Shown: positions 44,794 to 56,814 of the stretch, in pieces
Numbering within the stretch: position 1 is the first letter of the stretch
Layout of the letters: every line of letters starts with the position of its first letter
NCBI GenBank assembly: GCA_013368315.1
Contig: JAACJM010000030.1
Span: 1-64,000, forward strand
DNA from: Tetrapyrgos nigripes
Lineage: Eukaryota > Basidiomycota > Agaricomycetes > Agaricales > Campanellaceae
Direction of reading: 5' to 3'
Length of the DNA stretch: 64,000 nt
The notes under the pieces: generated by a model
Databases searched by the model: none
What the model was told of the DNA's origin: nothing
What the model saw: only the letters and a program-made list of their open reading frames with translations
Translations under genes and position numbers: made by a program

Positions 44794-46682
44794 CTAGAAC
44801 AATCCTGCAAGGTCTGAAAATGGATCTTTTCCTGCTTGGGCATTCCCCGTCGATGTTGTCGTCGTCGTCGTTTGAGAGCGAGGTTGGGGTTGAGACTGAG
44901 ATTGTTGAGATTGCATCAGTCCGTTGCCCATACCCATGCCCGTGCTCATACCACCCATACCCGTACCCATACCCGTACCCATACCCGTACCCATACCCAT
45001 ACCCATGCCGTTATTCATACCACTCATCCCTCCAAATCCTCGCTGCTGCTGCTGACCCATCATACCACCCATACCTGCGCCAATACCGACACCAGGGCTC
45101 CCAGGCGTCGGTGTCCCCGGTAGCATAATCGACCCAGGTGGCGTCCCCGATCCCTGCGGTGGTGACATCGACGCCGCTCTAAACATCGGGTTATTAGGGT
45201 TCTGCATCGGTGAACCGCGACCCATCATCATGTTATTGGACCCCATACCACCCATAACAGGTGACGGCGAATACGTTGTTGTAGCGTTGGTCGTCACAGC
45301 AGGTGAAGGAGTGCCTGCTCCCAAGTTCATGAAGGGTTGGCCTTGGCCTTGGCTGAAACCTGCTGGTGTAGATGTGGAGGATGAGGACCCGAAAAGGCCT
45401 ACGAGATCGTTGGCTCCTCCAGCAGGAGTGTCGGCACCGTGTGGAGCTGCCGGTGCATCATCAAAGTCGATGAGTGAAAGACCAGCTGAAGGTCCTGCAC
45501 CGATGGATCCAGAGGCTATTTCGGGAGGTATGGGGTTGGCAGCAGCAGTGTAGTCACCCTTCTTGAAGGCTTCATACCGGTTGAGGACAGTATTTATCTG
45601 GTCATTTATTTGGAGGAAGGTGTCTAGGAAGGTGAACAAATATCAGTGCTGCACACGCAAAAAACCTAGATGATACTGACCAAGAGACACTGTATCTCCA
45701 CCTTCTGCTTCTCCTATCCATTTCTGCAACTTTGGACGCGCAGCGGTCAAGATCGTCGCTACTTGATCGTACGCGTCACCCGTAACGAATCTCTCTTCCC
45801 TTTGCCTGTCTACGTTATCCAGCATCTCGTTTAATAAAATGACTTTGCTCTCCAGTTTGTTGAGTTCTGTCAAGGCTTGTGTACGATAGTCTGGTTTTGC
45901 ATCGGGATTAGCACCAGCCAGGGACTTCATGAGTTCCTGAGCGGCTGCAAGGTCGCGGGGTGTTCCTCGACGAATGAGCTCCTGGAGTTTGGCAGACTGG
46001 GCTTCACGATCTTCTTCTTCCAGTTCTTCCGCAGATTTGAGATTCTGAAAACGTGTCATTGCTTCCCTCATATTATGTGAAGGCAGAAACTTACCGACAC
46101 CGCTGAGGACGCCATATTCTGGTTTTGATCCCGCCTAGGCAAATCTCTAAACCTATAACCTTTGAAAGTTAACAGTCTGTGCATATCCCGAATGTTCCCT
46201 AAATCTTCCTTCCATCTCGAGTCCGTGCAGATTCCTTCCTTCCAACCATGTATCAGCTCCAATATCCTCGACATCACAGCATTAGGGAATGGAGGAGGCC
46301 GCTCAGGGAATCTTCTGACGAGCTCGTTGAGGAATTCTTTGGTGGATATTTGAAGGTGAAAGGGATAACCACAGGATTGTACCAGTGTGTCGAGGAGAGC
46401 AATGGCGAGCATGGCAATGTGTGGATTACGGTTATTGGCAAGTCTGGCTATAGACATTGCAGCTTCACGCGGTCTAGATTAGAGAAATAAAGATTTACAT
46501 TGGTTATAGACTGGATGTAAAAGAGACACGCACGTATTGGCCTTTTTGTTATTGATGTACTCTGCGACTTCCAGATGTACAGGATAGTTTGGTTCGTGCA
46601 TAGAAGGGTCGCAGGCTCTGCTAATAAGGACTTCTAGAGGTGATATCCTCAGCCAATTCGAAGCTGATGGATTGGATAGCAT
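44794..46682 (-). CDS. GGA-type clathrin adaptor (VHS-GAT) with Gly/Met-rich tail
   Basis: Trans-Golgi adaptor. VHS domain: SPLEVLISRACDPSMHEPNYPVHLEVAEYIN-NKKANTPREAAMSIARLANNRNPHIAMLAIALLDTLVQSCG, ending FKGYRFRDLP. A GAT domain follows (ELEEEDREAQSAKLQELIRRGTPRDLAAAQELMK...TELNKLESKVILLNEMLD...ILTAARPKLQKWI). A second helical stretch holds INDQINTVLNRYEAFKKGDY. LIDFDD fits the clathrin-box pattern. The C-terminal ~200 residues are low complexity, with repeated Gly-Thr-Gly-Met units and a TTTTTTST run, ending DPFSDLAGLF. I see no gamma-adaptin ear domain, which yeast and animal GGAs have. Start 46682, MLSNPSASNW, gives a complete VHS. About 590 residues. Confidence 0.88.
44930..45010 (-). 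repeat. 12-bp coding minisatellite in the GGA tail
   Basis: CCCATACCCGTA units repeat several times with minor changes and encode the Met-Gly-Thr-Gly runs of the GGA tail on the minus strand. Length is likely to vary between strains. Confidence 0.75.
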
Positions 46683-48167
46683 TTTGGATTTGGTCGTCCT
46701 CGAGTAGATGGCGTTTCTTGAGATTCTCGAGCCGAGTTCGACTACCGCTTGCTGAGCCTAGTTGTCTAGTACAGATACCGCAGAATCTAGAGAAGAAATG
46801 GATCTAGAGAATGACCCAGGAATTCCGATGAGTGTCTTGAGTAATAGATGCCGTGGCAGGATTGCAGAAGGCGATGCCAAACAACCTCAATGCAAAGTTT
46901 CCTAACTTGCCCTCATCCACTCTGGACCCACTGCAAGGATTCTTTTCTTATTGCTGGCTGTGTCCTCACTGATGCTTCAAATTTTTGCTGTTAAAAGACG
47001 CAAGTTTGACGCTGCTGATACAAATTGAAGACTGAGAAACACAGAGAATTATGCATGTACACTAGTACTAGGACGCTACTGCACTTCTCTGGGAGATTAA
47101 ACGCTGTTGAACCGATGGGATCTCCACTCTTTCCCTTTGCCAAATGCACCCTGAAGTATCTCTCATTCTGGATCGTCTGTTTTGCATTATGCTCGTTGTA
47201 TAGTACACAAGAGTACTTCACTCGAGCAGTGACTCGACGCCTCCGCACTAGACTGGATGGATGGAAAAGCAACAAACATTGAAACAAACAAACCCTCCGT
47301 TTACGAACCGTCACAGTTCTGCTCAAAATAGAACCTATGGACTGCATCCTTCAACTTGGGACATCAACAGATCAGTGTTTAGAGGTTTTTCGAGGGCCGT
47401 TCGCCTCGTGTCGGTCACTGATGTCCGGATGCTATCCGCTGCTAGTGGAAACCCGAAGACAAGCGATTGACGCCGCAGACGCAAAACGAGGCTGAAGCTG
47501 AACAGGTACACCATATGTACAGTGTACCCTCTTTTTTCAAGGCTTCAATTCTATTTTTGCATATAATATTGTCTGACTCGCGACTCGTCATAGACTGTCT
47601 GTCTCTGGTGTAGGACGAGTAACACCAAAGTCCCATCAAGTCGTGATCTGGACGGTGTAGCTTATTTCAGGCGTGTAGCTAGATGACTCGAGAGTAGTGC
47701 CGACCATCAAACAGTATGCAGTTCGCCGATTAGACCGAGTCACAAACAAAACGCCTTTGACTCGGATGATATGATACTAGCTGGTTCAAGAAACGTTCGG
47801 AACATGGCGGAAATTGACGAAAACTCCCGAAGATTAAAGAGGCAAAAAGGCTGTCGGACTGCATGCTATGGTTTCTTCCTTGATCCTTGGAGCCTCGCCG
47901 GATCGTTGATTAGAGGCTCGTTGTGGACTGCATCCTGTTGTGGGTTCATTGATTATTGGAATCTCGACAAGTCACTGATTAGGACTTGCACGCCTCGTGT
48001 CCCTTGCTCTAGCCTGTCGATCCACTCCGTGACCGTCATTTTGATTTTGGAAATACATATGCAATCAGTGAGTCACAAAATCCATGGCTACTGCAAGGCC
48101 TACAAAAGGGCTTACAAAAGTGAACACTTCATTACAATTCGTCCATAGATTGTTTCAGTATTGCAAT
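46683..48167. other. Long divergent intergenic region
   Basis: About 1.5 kb between the head-to-head GGA and C2H2 genes. Open frames here (for example 47,771-48,148) are short of any domain. A pair of imperfect repeats (GATCGTTGATTAG and AGTCACTGATTAG with similar flanks) lies at 47,900-47,985. No RNA gene seen. Confidence 0.4.
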
Positions 48168-49158
48168 ATGCCCTCGGACTACGCGTGTCTTGAACCGGGA
48201 TGTGACAAAAGATTCAAGAGAAAAGGTGACTTGGGATGTCATCGCACCTTCATGCACAAGAATTTGTAAGTCCCGAATACTCTTGAAATGTTCAGAAAGC
48301 TGGATACTGACGCACGTACTTACAGTCCATGCCTTCGATGCGGGAAGAATCTCAGAGGTGAAAAGGCCTACATTGTTCACCGTGACCTTTGTAAACAGAA
48401 TATGTACGTTTTACCTCTTGTTTCCCGATCCCGATAAAATGACGATGATTTATGCGCGTATTACTAGTGACCTCACGTCAAGCACCAGCACGTCTCCGCC
48501 CCAAGATCAATTCACGTCCCCAAGCTCGCACCTGTCTTCTGCACGTATTGCCACGGACGCCCAACGCATCCGCAGTTTCAGCACCAGCGCATCTCCAGCG
48601 ACCAGTGCTCCGGATCCGTCTACGCCCTCGTACACTTCTTTCCAGTACGGCGGCGCTACGGCTTCCAGCTATAATACTCCTTTGTCTCACTACTACCCTG
48701 ATAATATCAACACCCAACATCAATATTCTACAGACCACTCATCCGCTATTGGTTTAAACGCTGGTTATTCAACCAATTCTAACCTCTTTTCGAGTCCAAG
48801 GCTTTCGATGCCATACCCTTCAGGTACAGCTTCATCCACTTACACTTCGACTCCAACTGCCTATGGGTACTATCAGCAAACTCCACCTGTCCTCCATCAC
48901 CCCGCTTCACCTACTACTAGTACTGCATTCAGCGCCACAGCTTCGGCCAGTTATCCAACTAGTACCAGTACCAGTGTATACCACCATCAGCCTTTCAACT
49001 CTCAATACCAGTCTACAATGCTCTACCCTCCCTCAGCTGCTGGCGCTATTCAGCAAGGAGAATTTGAAGGTCTCAACCAAGGTTGGCAAAGTAATGAGGG
49101 ACCAGAGGGATTTGGAGGATTTTATCAACATGGCTATGGGTATGGTTACCAAGGGTAG
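48168..49158 (+). CDS. C2H2 zinc-finger protein with Ser/Thr/Tyr-rich tail
   Basis: Three exons. The first carries a C2H2 finger (YACLEPGCDKRFKRKGDLGC, then HRTFMHKN) and the second a C2HC-like finger (PCLRCGKNLRGEKAYIVHRDLC). The large third exon is Ser/Thr/Pro/Tyr-rich and ends QHGYGYGYQG. Introns GTAAGT...CAG at about 48,267-48,326 and GTACGT...TAG at about 48,402-48,470 keep the frame. About 290 residues. It resembles in plan, but not closely in sequence, the two C2H2 paralogs downstream. Function unknown; likely a nuclear regulator. Confidence 0.78.
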
Positions 49159-49824
49159 CACTGAGAGCGCTATCAGTGAATTACAACTCGAAATTGAGCA
49201 AGAATCCAGTTCCGTCCTTCAGGGATCGACTGTTGATTTCTGCTTGAATGCGAATTATTAAATTTTTTGGCCTCTTCGAGGGGTTCTGGATGTCCATGAG
49301 CAGAGTCGATTGGATGTTCGTGATAGGCTTCATCATCTTCACTATCTTACTCAAAAGTTTTTGAGGTAAGTCTTGACTTCAAATTTCTCCTTTTTGCCCG
49401 TAACTTGAAGTTCGGCCTTTCTGGGCTTGTGTGTCTATCCATGCTGTGTATCTTGCTATCGTTTATCTCATATTGTGTATCTTGTGTCGTCGTATATATC
49501 CGCTGTGTTTGCCTTTTGCTGTACCGTGTGAATTCATACTGTTGGACGCGTAAGCGTCACAAAGAAAGGAAAATGCCCAATTGCAATGCCCTAGTAGTAC
49601 TTTAGATTTCGCCTGGCCATCGACTTGAGCCACTTTTGTTTCTCCCACTTTCCTCCGGTGAGTCCTGTTAAGAACTTGAAGCTATACTCGCGACCCTTCT
49701 GACCAAGTTCAAGTTTACCCAGCGGCGACGTCTCAGGCAGGTGTCAGGCTCACTCCCATCTTGTACGACAAAGGCGCCGCGCGCTTCCAGCTCGCTATCG
49801 CCACACAATTTTTCTCGACGAACC

Positions 49825-51458
49825 ATGAATAGCACCTCTATGCACCATGCACTGGTAATAGCAGAACTGCGCCAGCAGATATTCTTTTACTTATCTCGGG
49901 GGAAGTCACTTCTTGCTTGCGCACTCGTTTGTCATCAGTGGCAGGATGATGCGCTTGATTACTTGTGGAAACGCATTACTAGCATGGAGTTTTCGCGGGC
50001 TCTGGGTCCAATCAGGAAAAGGACTCCTGACGATCCCAATGACCAGATGATGGTAACACCTCCAAATCTGTCGTACGACGACGCAACTGACGCAACTGCT
50101 TTGTTGTCTTTTAGGTATTTGAAGAAGTGCCGGGCCTAGAAGCATGGAGAAGGTTTGAGAGGCTTTACTCTCATCGAGTGCGTCACCTAGACCTTGCCAA
50201 ACTCAGGCTGAATGAATACTACTGTATTTTGATGGCGATGGCAAGCACACGTCCCCCATCATCTTCCAAAATCTTCCCCAATCTTCGGGAAATGACCATA
50301 CGTGGATCAGGATTACTTCACCCCACCGGTGGTTTCGAGACTATTGTCCAGTTCATGCATGAGCGCATCGAGTCATTTAGCCTCTATGCCAGAGATGAAG
50401 GAAAGCTTGAACTTGGATTCCCATCCATGTTTATTATGATTGTCAAGGCAATTGGAGACTATATGCCCCGGCTAACTTCACTTGTTCTGGGCCACAACTT
50501 TTCCTGGACTTTCGACCACAGATTCACCGATGCCATGGCTATTTGCTGCAGTCGTCTTCCTGCTCTAGTGAAGCTGGATCTGGGACCGCTCGTAAATGAA
50601 CCTGACAGCTATGCAGTGGTCATCGAGAGTGCTGTGCGCAACTGTCCATGTTTGGAGACTGTAACAGTCGCAAACCTTGGTTTTTTCCCGTCTTCTGCCG
50701 TTCCGATGCCCATGCCGTCTCTCAAGAGATTGGAAGTGGAAGATTGCGTTGCCATCCATACCCTCCACCTCCTGCAACAGCACCCGATGCCATCATTACA
50801 AGAACTGGACCTGAGCTGGAATTACCAGTCACCGGCGGAGCGTGCTAGCTTGGCAAAGTACCAAAGCCTGGTCATGCACATTGTGACGTCTTTCCCACAA
50901 CTGACGAAACTTAATTTCAATATCCCAGTGGATTTCGAACTCACCTTTGATGTTTTTCGACCTCTTCTACAGCTCAGCTCTCTGAGCTCACTGTACTTTA
51001 TCGAGGCCACCATTCCTTTCACTGATGAGGACCTGGGCTTTTTGGGACGCTGCCTCCCTGCATTGGAATTTTTGGATTTGTGGTGTGCCCGAGGACCAAC
51101 ACTACAAGGCCTAAGCAACCTCGCAGAGCATGCTCTCAAGCTACGATCTTTGGACCTCGTTATCTTACCTATTCATCCTGCTGCATCCAACATCAATTCT
51201 GACCAGGGTCCGACCATGTTAACCCCAGGTAGCCTGAGCAGCATGAACAAGTTCAGATGTCTCGAACATCTTAGTCTCGGTTACTCTCATCTCCACCCGA
51301 AATGGACGATCGTGGTTTTAGAGGTTTTGGGGTATATGTTGCCGTTGCAGACTGAAGGGCTAGACCACGACCTCAGTCCTGCCGTTATTCAGTCTAATAA
51401 GGAGGAATGGGAGAAGGTCATCTCTGGGCTGCGTAACAGGGACCCTGCTCTTAGCTAG
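49825..51458 (+). CDS. F-box-like LRR protein
   Basis: Two exons (49825-50052 and 50115-51458) joined by a GTAACA...TAG intron give MNSTSMHHALVIAELRQQIF, then an F-box-like core (YLSRGKSLLACALVCHQWQDDALDYLWKRI), then a leucine-rich region with LRR-like segments (PRLTSLVLGH, LPALVKLDLGP, MPSLKRLEVEDC, PSLQELDLSW, CLEHLSLGYS). About 520 residues. Start chosen at the ATG giving the conserved N-terminus; the truncated copy at 52,041 starts at the same place. It would select SCF ubiquitin ligase targets; the target is unknown. Confidence 0.82.
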
Positions 51459-51734
51459 GTTCAGTTCAAGGAGCTATGGAGGAGACTCAGAGAACGATTG
51501 GCTTGGAAAAAGACTGACTACTAGGGCATTACAAAGATTACAGATTACGACTGAACTAGTAAAGTAGAGTAGTACTTACAATACATACTACATCCTTTGA
51601 GACTATGAAACAGTAGTCAAAGCAAACGCAGTAGCAAAGTAAAAGAGGCAAAGAAAGGCGAACGGAATCAAACTAGTATTAATCAGTCGTCACCGCGTCA
51701 GCGCAAGTCTGGCATGCGTACTTAAGTGTACCGA

Positions 51735-52165
51735 TGAGTACCGTGTGAATCCATAGTACTATTGCGTCACAAAGGGCTACATGACCTGGAAAATGCCCAA
51801 TACTTATGTAAGATTTCGCCTGGCAGATAGCCATTGACTTGAGCCACTTTTATTTCTCCTAGTTTCCTCCGGTGAGTCCTGTTAAAACTTGAAGCCATAC
51901 TCGCAATCCTGACCAATTTCAAGTACTAGTTTACCCATTTACCCATCCACGTCTCAGGCTCACTCCCATCTTGGATCTCAAGAGTCAAAGGCGCCGCGGC
52001 CACCAGCTCGCTACCGCCACGCAATTTTTCTCGCCGAATCATGAATATCACCTCTACGCATCATGCCCTGATGATAACGGAACTGCGCCAGCAGATATTC
52101 TTCCACTTATCTCGGAAGAAGTCACTTCTTGCTTGCGCGCTCGTTTGTCATCAATGACAGGATGA
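51735..52165 (+). pseudogene. Truncated duplicate of the F-box gene (promoter plus first 45 codons)
   Basis: Matches 49,520-49,946 upstream and through the F-box start (shared TTTCGCCTGGC, TTTCCTCCGGTGAGTCCTGTT, GTCTCAGGCTCACTCCCATC). The frame from 52041 reads MNITSTHHALMITELRQQIF, HLSRKKSLLACALVCHQ and then TGA (52155-52157) where the parent has Trp (TGG). Similarity ends soon after. No LRR part is present. Confidence 0.88.
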
Positions 52166-52973
52166 TACATACACACGTAGAGCGCGTATCGTCAGTCTGG
52201 TTTCACGAGACTATCCTGGACTCAACTTTGAACCCGGACTTGCGTATTTCCAAATAAGGAAATCGATCGTTTCGTACTGGAAAAACCCGTGCAGAACAGC
52301 TAGAACCCTGCGCTATCAGCCCAAATCTCGGAGGCTAAGCTCTTCATATCCATTCACTAGTTCTAATATGTTGTATTCAAGTTTCAGGATCCATCTCTAG
52401 CCGTGCAAATCTCTTCCGAGTCCTTCAAATTCCAACTGCGTACAGCTCCATCTGTATCAATACATCCGGATTCTTCACCTCGTAAGCATCCTGTGATAAA
52501 TGAAGGAATGGCTGTAAAGCAATCAGGCCACGCGCTGGCAGCACAAGGCGATGCTGGAGCACTTTTTGTCCTTGTGCCCTGGACATAGACGCCCACTGCA
52601 AGATCTCTCTTCTCATTGATGCTACTTGACTGCTGTAAAGCGAGAACCTAATTACATCATGATTTTGGACGCTCACGAGCAACGTTCCTGTTTCCTCGGA
52701 TGACTCGTCAGGCTGACATGTATCCTCCACATTGAGGAATGGGACCTTTGACCAAAGTTGCGAATCATATTTTTGATCTCATTTTTGTCTTGTTTCAGAT
52801 AGGCACAACACTATCAACTTATCTCAGAACGGAAACTTGACGACGGCATCATGGACGAAGACACCATCTCTTTGTCTGCAACTTCGGACACTCCTGCGTT
52901 TTGACTCCGCCGTCTTTTTTGACTTTTTCAGCTTGGACAAGTCGCATTTGGACAACCATGCCACCAAACATTC

Positions 52974-52980
52974 TATAAAA
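52974..52980 (+). promoter_or_regulatory. TATA box of the first C2H2 paralog
   Basis: TATAAAA, 62-68 bp before the ATG at 53042. The surrounding sequence (AAAAGCCTGCTCAAGCCA) is conserved upstream of the second paralog at about 56,768, where the box is GATAAAAG. Confidence 0.65.
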
Positions 52981-53041
52981 GCCTGCTCAAGCCAACCATG
53001 TTGCCTATTTTTCTACACCCCACTGTCGACAGCTCACAACT

Positions 53042-53793
53042 ATGAACGAACCCTACTACCGCTGCCCAATTCTTGGATGTACTAGACCCGGGCCCTTTGT
53101 ATCGGAGCGTGGCCTGAACCAACACTACTCCAGAAATCATGGGGGTCCTCGGCCAGTGTAAGCTCATATCTTGTCCACCCATGCGTTCTCTCATACCCAA
53201 TCTCATTACAGTAAAGTGAAATGCCCTCAAGACTCCTGCAAATTCTCTGCCAGGTCAATCATTGAAGTAGAAAACCATATCACGACTGTCCAGTGCGTCT
53301 GCCTTCACCTCATCCCTTGACTCTCCCTGCTCACTCAACCATCATATCCAGCACTCGTTGCGTACTCCAGTATTACATGTGCCCCGCCCCTAAATGCAAC
53401 TTTATGTCCACAATCGTTGCCGACATGACCGCGCATCGCAGAGATGATCATGGTATCAAGATCGAGGCTCCCATCACCACTGCAGCAAGTCCAAGTTCGT
53501 CTAGCGCAAGCTCAGCTCAGTCTACGTCGATGTATACGCATTCAACTTCCTCTCGTGTAAGCGCTGGATCCAGCACACAGATGAATCCAACCTATGGCGC
53601 TCCCATCCAGATTCACCCTCCAATTCGTACGCTCCCTTCGGGCGAAGTTGGACTGCTTTGCGGAGATGTTGCTTCGGGTCACACCGATCTCAATCGGGTC
53701 ATATGGTATGATTTCGAGCCTGAAGAAGAGGGTCTTTATCGTTTTGGTTATTTCGGGCTGCAAGAGCAAGAACAACGTCAACGACACGACTGA
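53042..53793 (+). CDS. Three-finger C2H2 protein, tandem paralog A
   Basis: Three exons. Fingers: YYRCPILGCTRPGPFVSERGLNQHYSRNHG; KVKCPQDSCKFSARSIIEVENH; YYMCPAPKCNFMSTIVADMTAHRRDDHG. The second intron must end at an earlier acceptor (TATCCAG), giving TTVHTRCVLQYYMCP, because the nearer CCAG would shift the frame. A Ser/Thr-rich stretch follows (SPSSSSASSAQSTSM), then a conserved block LPSGEVGLLCGDVASGHTDLNRVIWYDFEPEEEG shared with paralog B. About 205 residues. Nuclear role likely, target unknown. It lies in the segmental duplication with B. Confidence 0.82.
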
Positions 53794-54331
53794 CAAGAAT
53801 TATGACGAGTTTACAGTCTATGTATCACTCCTTCACTGATTGGGACTTCTGTGGAAGCAGGAAGCTCTGCGATGGAGAAAAACCACTGGACTTTTTCACT
53901 GACTAGCGTTGGACTAGATGTCTCTGTTTCACCGTTTCACTGTTTTGTTTCGGGTATTCCTTGTATGATTATCTATGCCAATTTATGCATCAAATCTTCG
54001 CTACGCACATCACTTTTTGAGGATTATTCGGATACCCACATATGCCGTTCTTGCAGCTTTTGTACCTGAAGAAGGGAGGAGGTCGAGATAGAATTACAGT
54101 GGTAGTCGAGCGACACAGAAGCTGTGAGCCTCTTAAAAGGATGCCATTGTCTCTTCAGGAGGTACCGGTGGGGAGAATGGACGAAAGGAACCGGTTTTGA
54201 GAGGAAATAAACTTTATTGCGAGTTCCATGAATACAGCTCAAATCAGATTAAGCACAGGACAGCAAGGATACCAAAAAGGCAATACAAAACAATGCGACA
54301 AGAACGACCAAGAACGACCGAGACATACGCT

Positions 54332-55957
54332 TCACAACCTGGTAGGGGACCCAACCGCATCATAAGTCTCTTGAAACACTGGGTCTCGGCGGAACAAAGT
54401 TTCTGAAGCGCACCAATCAAGTAACCACTGCGAATGAAGCTGTTGCGGACGATGGGTCTTGGCTTTACACTCAGTCTTGTGTTCCTTCCAATCGCGCTTC
54501 TGACACTCTCTGCTGCAATAAAACACCAAGTGACAGCCTGCGCAACCCTGCATCTTCTCCAGCTCCCGCCCTTCGACTTTGTTACATCCTTTCGCCTCGC
54601 AAAATCGATACAGAGGCCCACCATGCGGTCCAATCTTGCTCTGGATTTCAATCTCGATACGCGGTCGTGGGTCTGGAATAGTCGCGATATAACGGTCTAC
54701 ATGAGCGTTCCATTCGCGCATGCTGTCGTAGGATTCTATCTTGCTAATAATCCCTTCCCAGGGTTTCGGGATCCAAGGGACGTTGTCCAGCGCAAAAAGG
54801 AAAGCGGGATCCATCTCCGCCTCTCGACCCAGTTTCTTCAGCATCAGCATCGTAACCTGACCCTTATGTTTCTTGACATGGTCAAGGTATGGTTGGACCA
54901 CCTTCAACTCGGGGTTAGCATTCACCAACTTCCAGAACTTCTCATCATCTTCCATCACCGCTTCGACGGTTGTCTTGTCACCGTTACGCGGAGCAAGGAA
55001 GCGCTGGTGTTGGATCGCTTTAATCCGACGAAGGTCCTCGTTCCACTTCTCCTCTATAACGATACCACGCTTTCCGCAGCAGTCAGCGTAAGTTCGCAGC
55101 GCACCGCAACCGCACAAGAAATGTTCGGGGTAGGGATGAAGAGAAGCGGCGTGGCACTCTGAGAGCGTTTTACCGGACCAGCAAGGACAAGGACGAGCGG
55201 GACGAGGGTTGGTTGCTTTGGTTTCCTGGATCAACAAAGAGAGACGGACACGGGCAGCGCTAGAGCGGGGTTGAGGGTCGTGGAGACCAGGACGGCGGGC
55301 GCCATGAAGAAGTAGTAGCCTGACGAAGTCCCACTGCCCACTATCAGCAGCAAGAAGAAGTGGTGTGAATCCAAAAGCTCCCACATCAACATCGGCATGT
55401 TGTTCAATGAGCAACTTCGCTATCGTAGCAAGTTTACCCATCGTTTTCTTGATACACCCGGGATTGATATCGGGAAACATCGTTTTCATACGTATGACGG
55501 ATTCCGGTTGTCTGATAGCAATGTCGTAGGTTCTGGAGAACATGAAAAGGAGTTCCATAGTGAAGAAGAGAGGAGTGACGCCGTCGCTGTCTATCCCCAT
55601 ACGAATGAACTCGTACACAGACGGTATATCTCCTTCCTGTCTGATAGAAGCATGCAGCCACGACTTTTTAGCTCCTGGTCCAAAGTTATCCAGGTTACGC
55701 CCTATCTCTGGGGACAGGGGGGTCGCGCCGAAACTTGTAATTGCGTCACATGGCCAATGGATTTCTGAGTACAAGGACAGGTGGGTCTCATTATACTCTA
55801 CCGACGTCAACCGTCGTAGGAGAACTTGGAATCTGAGAGTCTCGCGGCTTTTCTGCGTGAAAATCTCCGAGGTTTTCGTGTCCGGGTCGGTCGCGAATCG
55901 TGTGATGAGGTCTTGTGGAAGACGGGGATGATACTGAGACATATCGATCAGATGCAC
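54332..55957 (-). CDS. Ankyrin / SEC-C-like / MYND zinc-finger protein, single exon
   Basis: A 541-residue intronless frame. Ankyrin-like helices at about 170-215 (LLIEQHADVDVGAFGFTPLL, ADSGQWDFVRLLLLHGA). Next are two cysteine motifs: RPCPCWSGKTLSECHAASLH and FLCGCGALRTYADCCGKRG; the first fits the SEC-C metal-binding pattern (PCPC-SGK-x4-C/H). A MYND finger closes the protein (CEAKGCNKVEG...KMQGCAGCHLVFYCSRECQKRDWKEHKTEC). MYND fingers mediate protein-protein contact. The start at 55957 has a second in-frame Met at 55942. It sits antiparallel between C2H2 paralogs A and B. Function unknown. Confidence 0.82.
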   Translation of the reverse strand: MHLIDMSQYHPRLPQDLITRFATDPDTKTSEIFTQKSRETLRFQVLLRRLTSVEYNETHLSLYSEIHWPCDAITSFGATPLSPEIGRNLDNFGPGAKKSWLHASIRQEGDIPSVYEFIRMGIDSDGVTPLFFTMELLFMFSRTYDIAIRQPESVIRMKTMFPDINPGCIKKTMGKLATIAKLLIEQHADVDVGAFGFTPLLLAADSGQWDFVRLLLLHGARRPGLHDPQPRSSAARVRLSLLIQETKATNPRPARPCPCWSGKTLSECHAASLHPYPEHFLCGCGALRTYADCCGKRGIVIEEKWNEDLRRIKAIQHQRFLAPRNGDKTTVEAVMEDDEKFWKLVNANPELKVVQPYLDHVKKHKGQVTMLMLKKLGREAEMDPAFLFALDNVPWIPKPWEGIISKIESYDSMREWNAHVDRYIATIPDPRPRIEIEIQSKIGPHGGPLYRFCEAKGCNKVEGRELEKMQGCAGCHLVFYCSRECQKRDWKEHKTECKAKTHRPQQLHSQWLLDWCASETLFRRDPVFQETYDAVGSPTRL

Positions 55958-56767
55958 TCAGTCGATGGGCAATAGCTTCGAGGAGGATGATGACCGTTGA
56001 GAAGAAGGGATGAGTTAATGACACGAAGTCAACGTGGGGAAAATGTCAAAATGCCAAACGAAAACCATACTTGTGTCTGGTACTCTCAGTAAATCGATAA
56101 ATGGCTTCACAAGTCAGAGAGAAAGGTCGAGTTGGCTCCTGTTGGCTCCTGGATTCAACCACGATTTTCGTATTTCCAAATAAGGAAATCAAAATTGTTT
56201 CTCTTCTCCAAATTTGTCCAAATTAGCTAGAGGGTGGACCTGCGCTATCTCGAAGGCTTCTTAGGCTTTAAGGTAACCATCAAACACGAGGGCGGCATAC
56301 CCATACGTGACTCATAGGGAGTCGAGTCGGTGGCATTTGAGTTGGCCAAGTTTGGTGCTGCGATCTTGGGAATCTGCTGAAAGGTCTTGAAGTGGTCCAT
56401 GTCTTAGGTTCGTCATCATATCTACTCAGCTGAGGTCTAATCCCTTCAATCCACCTCTAACCGTGCAGATTCCTTCAAGCTCCGACTGCTGTAAAGCGAG
56501 AACATGATTTTTGGACGGCCGTCAACGAACAACGTTCCTTTTTTGTCTTGAGTACCTCTAAGGATCTGTCGTTGTAGCTATCTTTTGCAGTCGGACACGA
56601 CGGTGTTGATCTCATTTTGTCTTGTTTCAGAACACTATTGGAAATTTTGACGACGGCATCACATCATCATCTCTTTGTCTGCAACTTCGGGACAATTTTG
56701 TGTCTTGACTTCGTCGTCGTCTTATTGACCTTTTCTTTGGATCACTTCAGTTTCAGGTCGCGTTCTA

Positions 56768-56775
56768 GATAAAAG
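56768..56775 (+). promoter_or_regulatory. TATA-like box of the second C2H2 paralog
   Basis: GATAAAAG in the position of the TATA box of paralog A, followed by the same CCTGCTCAAGCCA words. Confidence 0.55.
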
Positions 56776-56814
56776 CCTGCTCAAGCCAGCTATGTAGCCC
56801 ATCGAGAGCTCACA

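Noticed and set aside
47771..48148. A 125-codon plus-strand frame upstream of the C2H2 gene
   Set aside because: No domain, overlaps the expected promoter, and contains imperfect repeats that could produce a chance open frame.
54434..55162. A 242-codon plus-strand frame opposite the ankyrin/MYND gene
   Set aside because: It lies wholly within a convincing protein-coding exon on the other strand and has no domain of its own.
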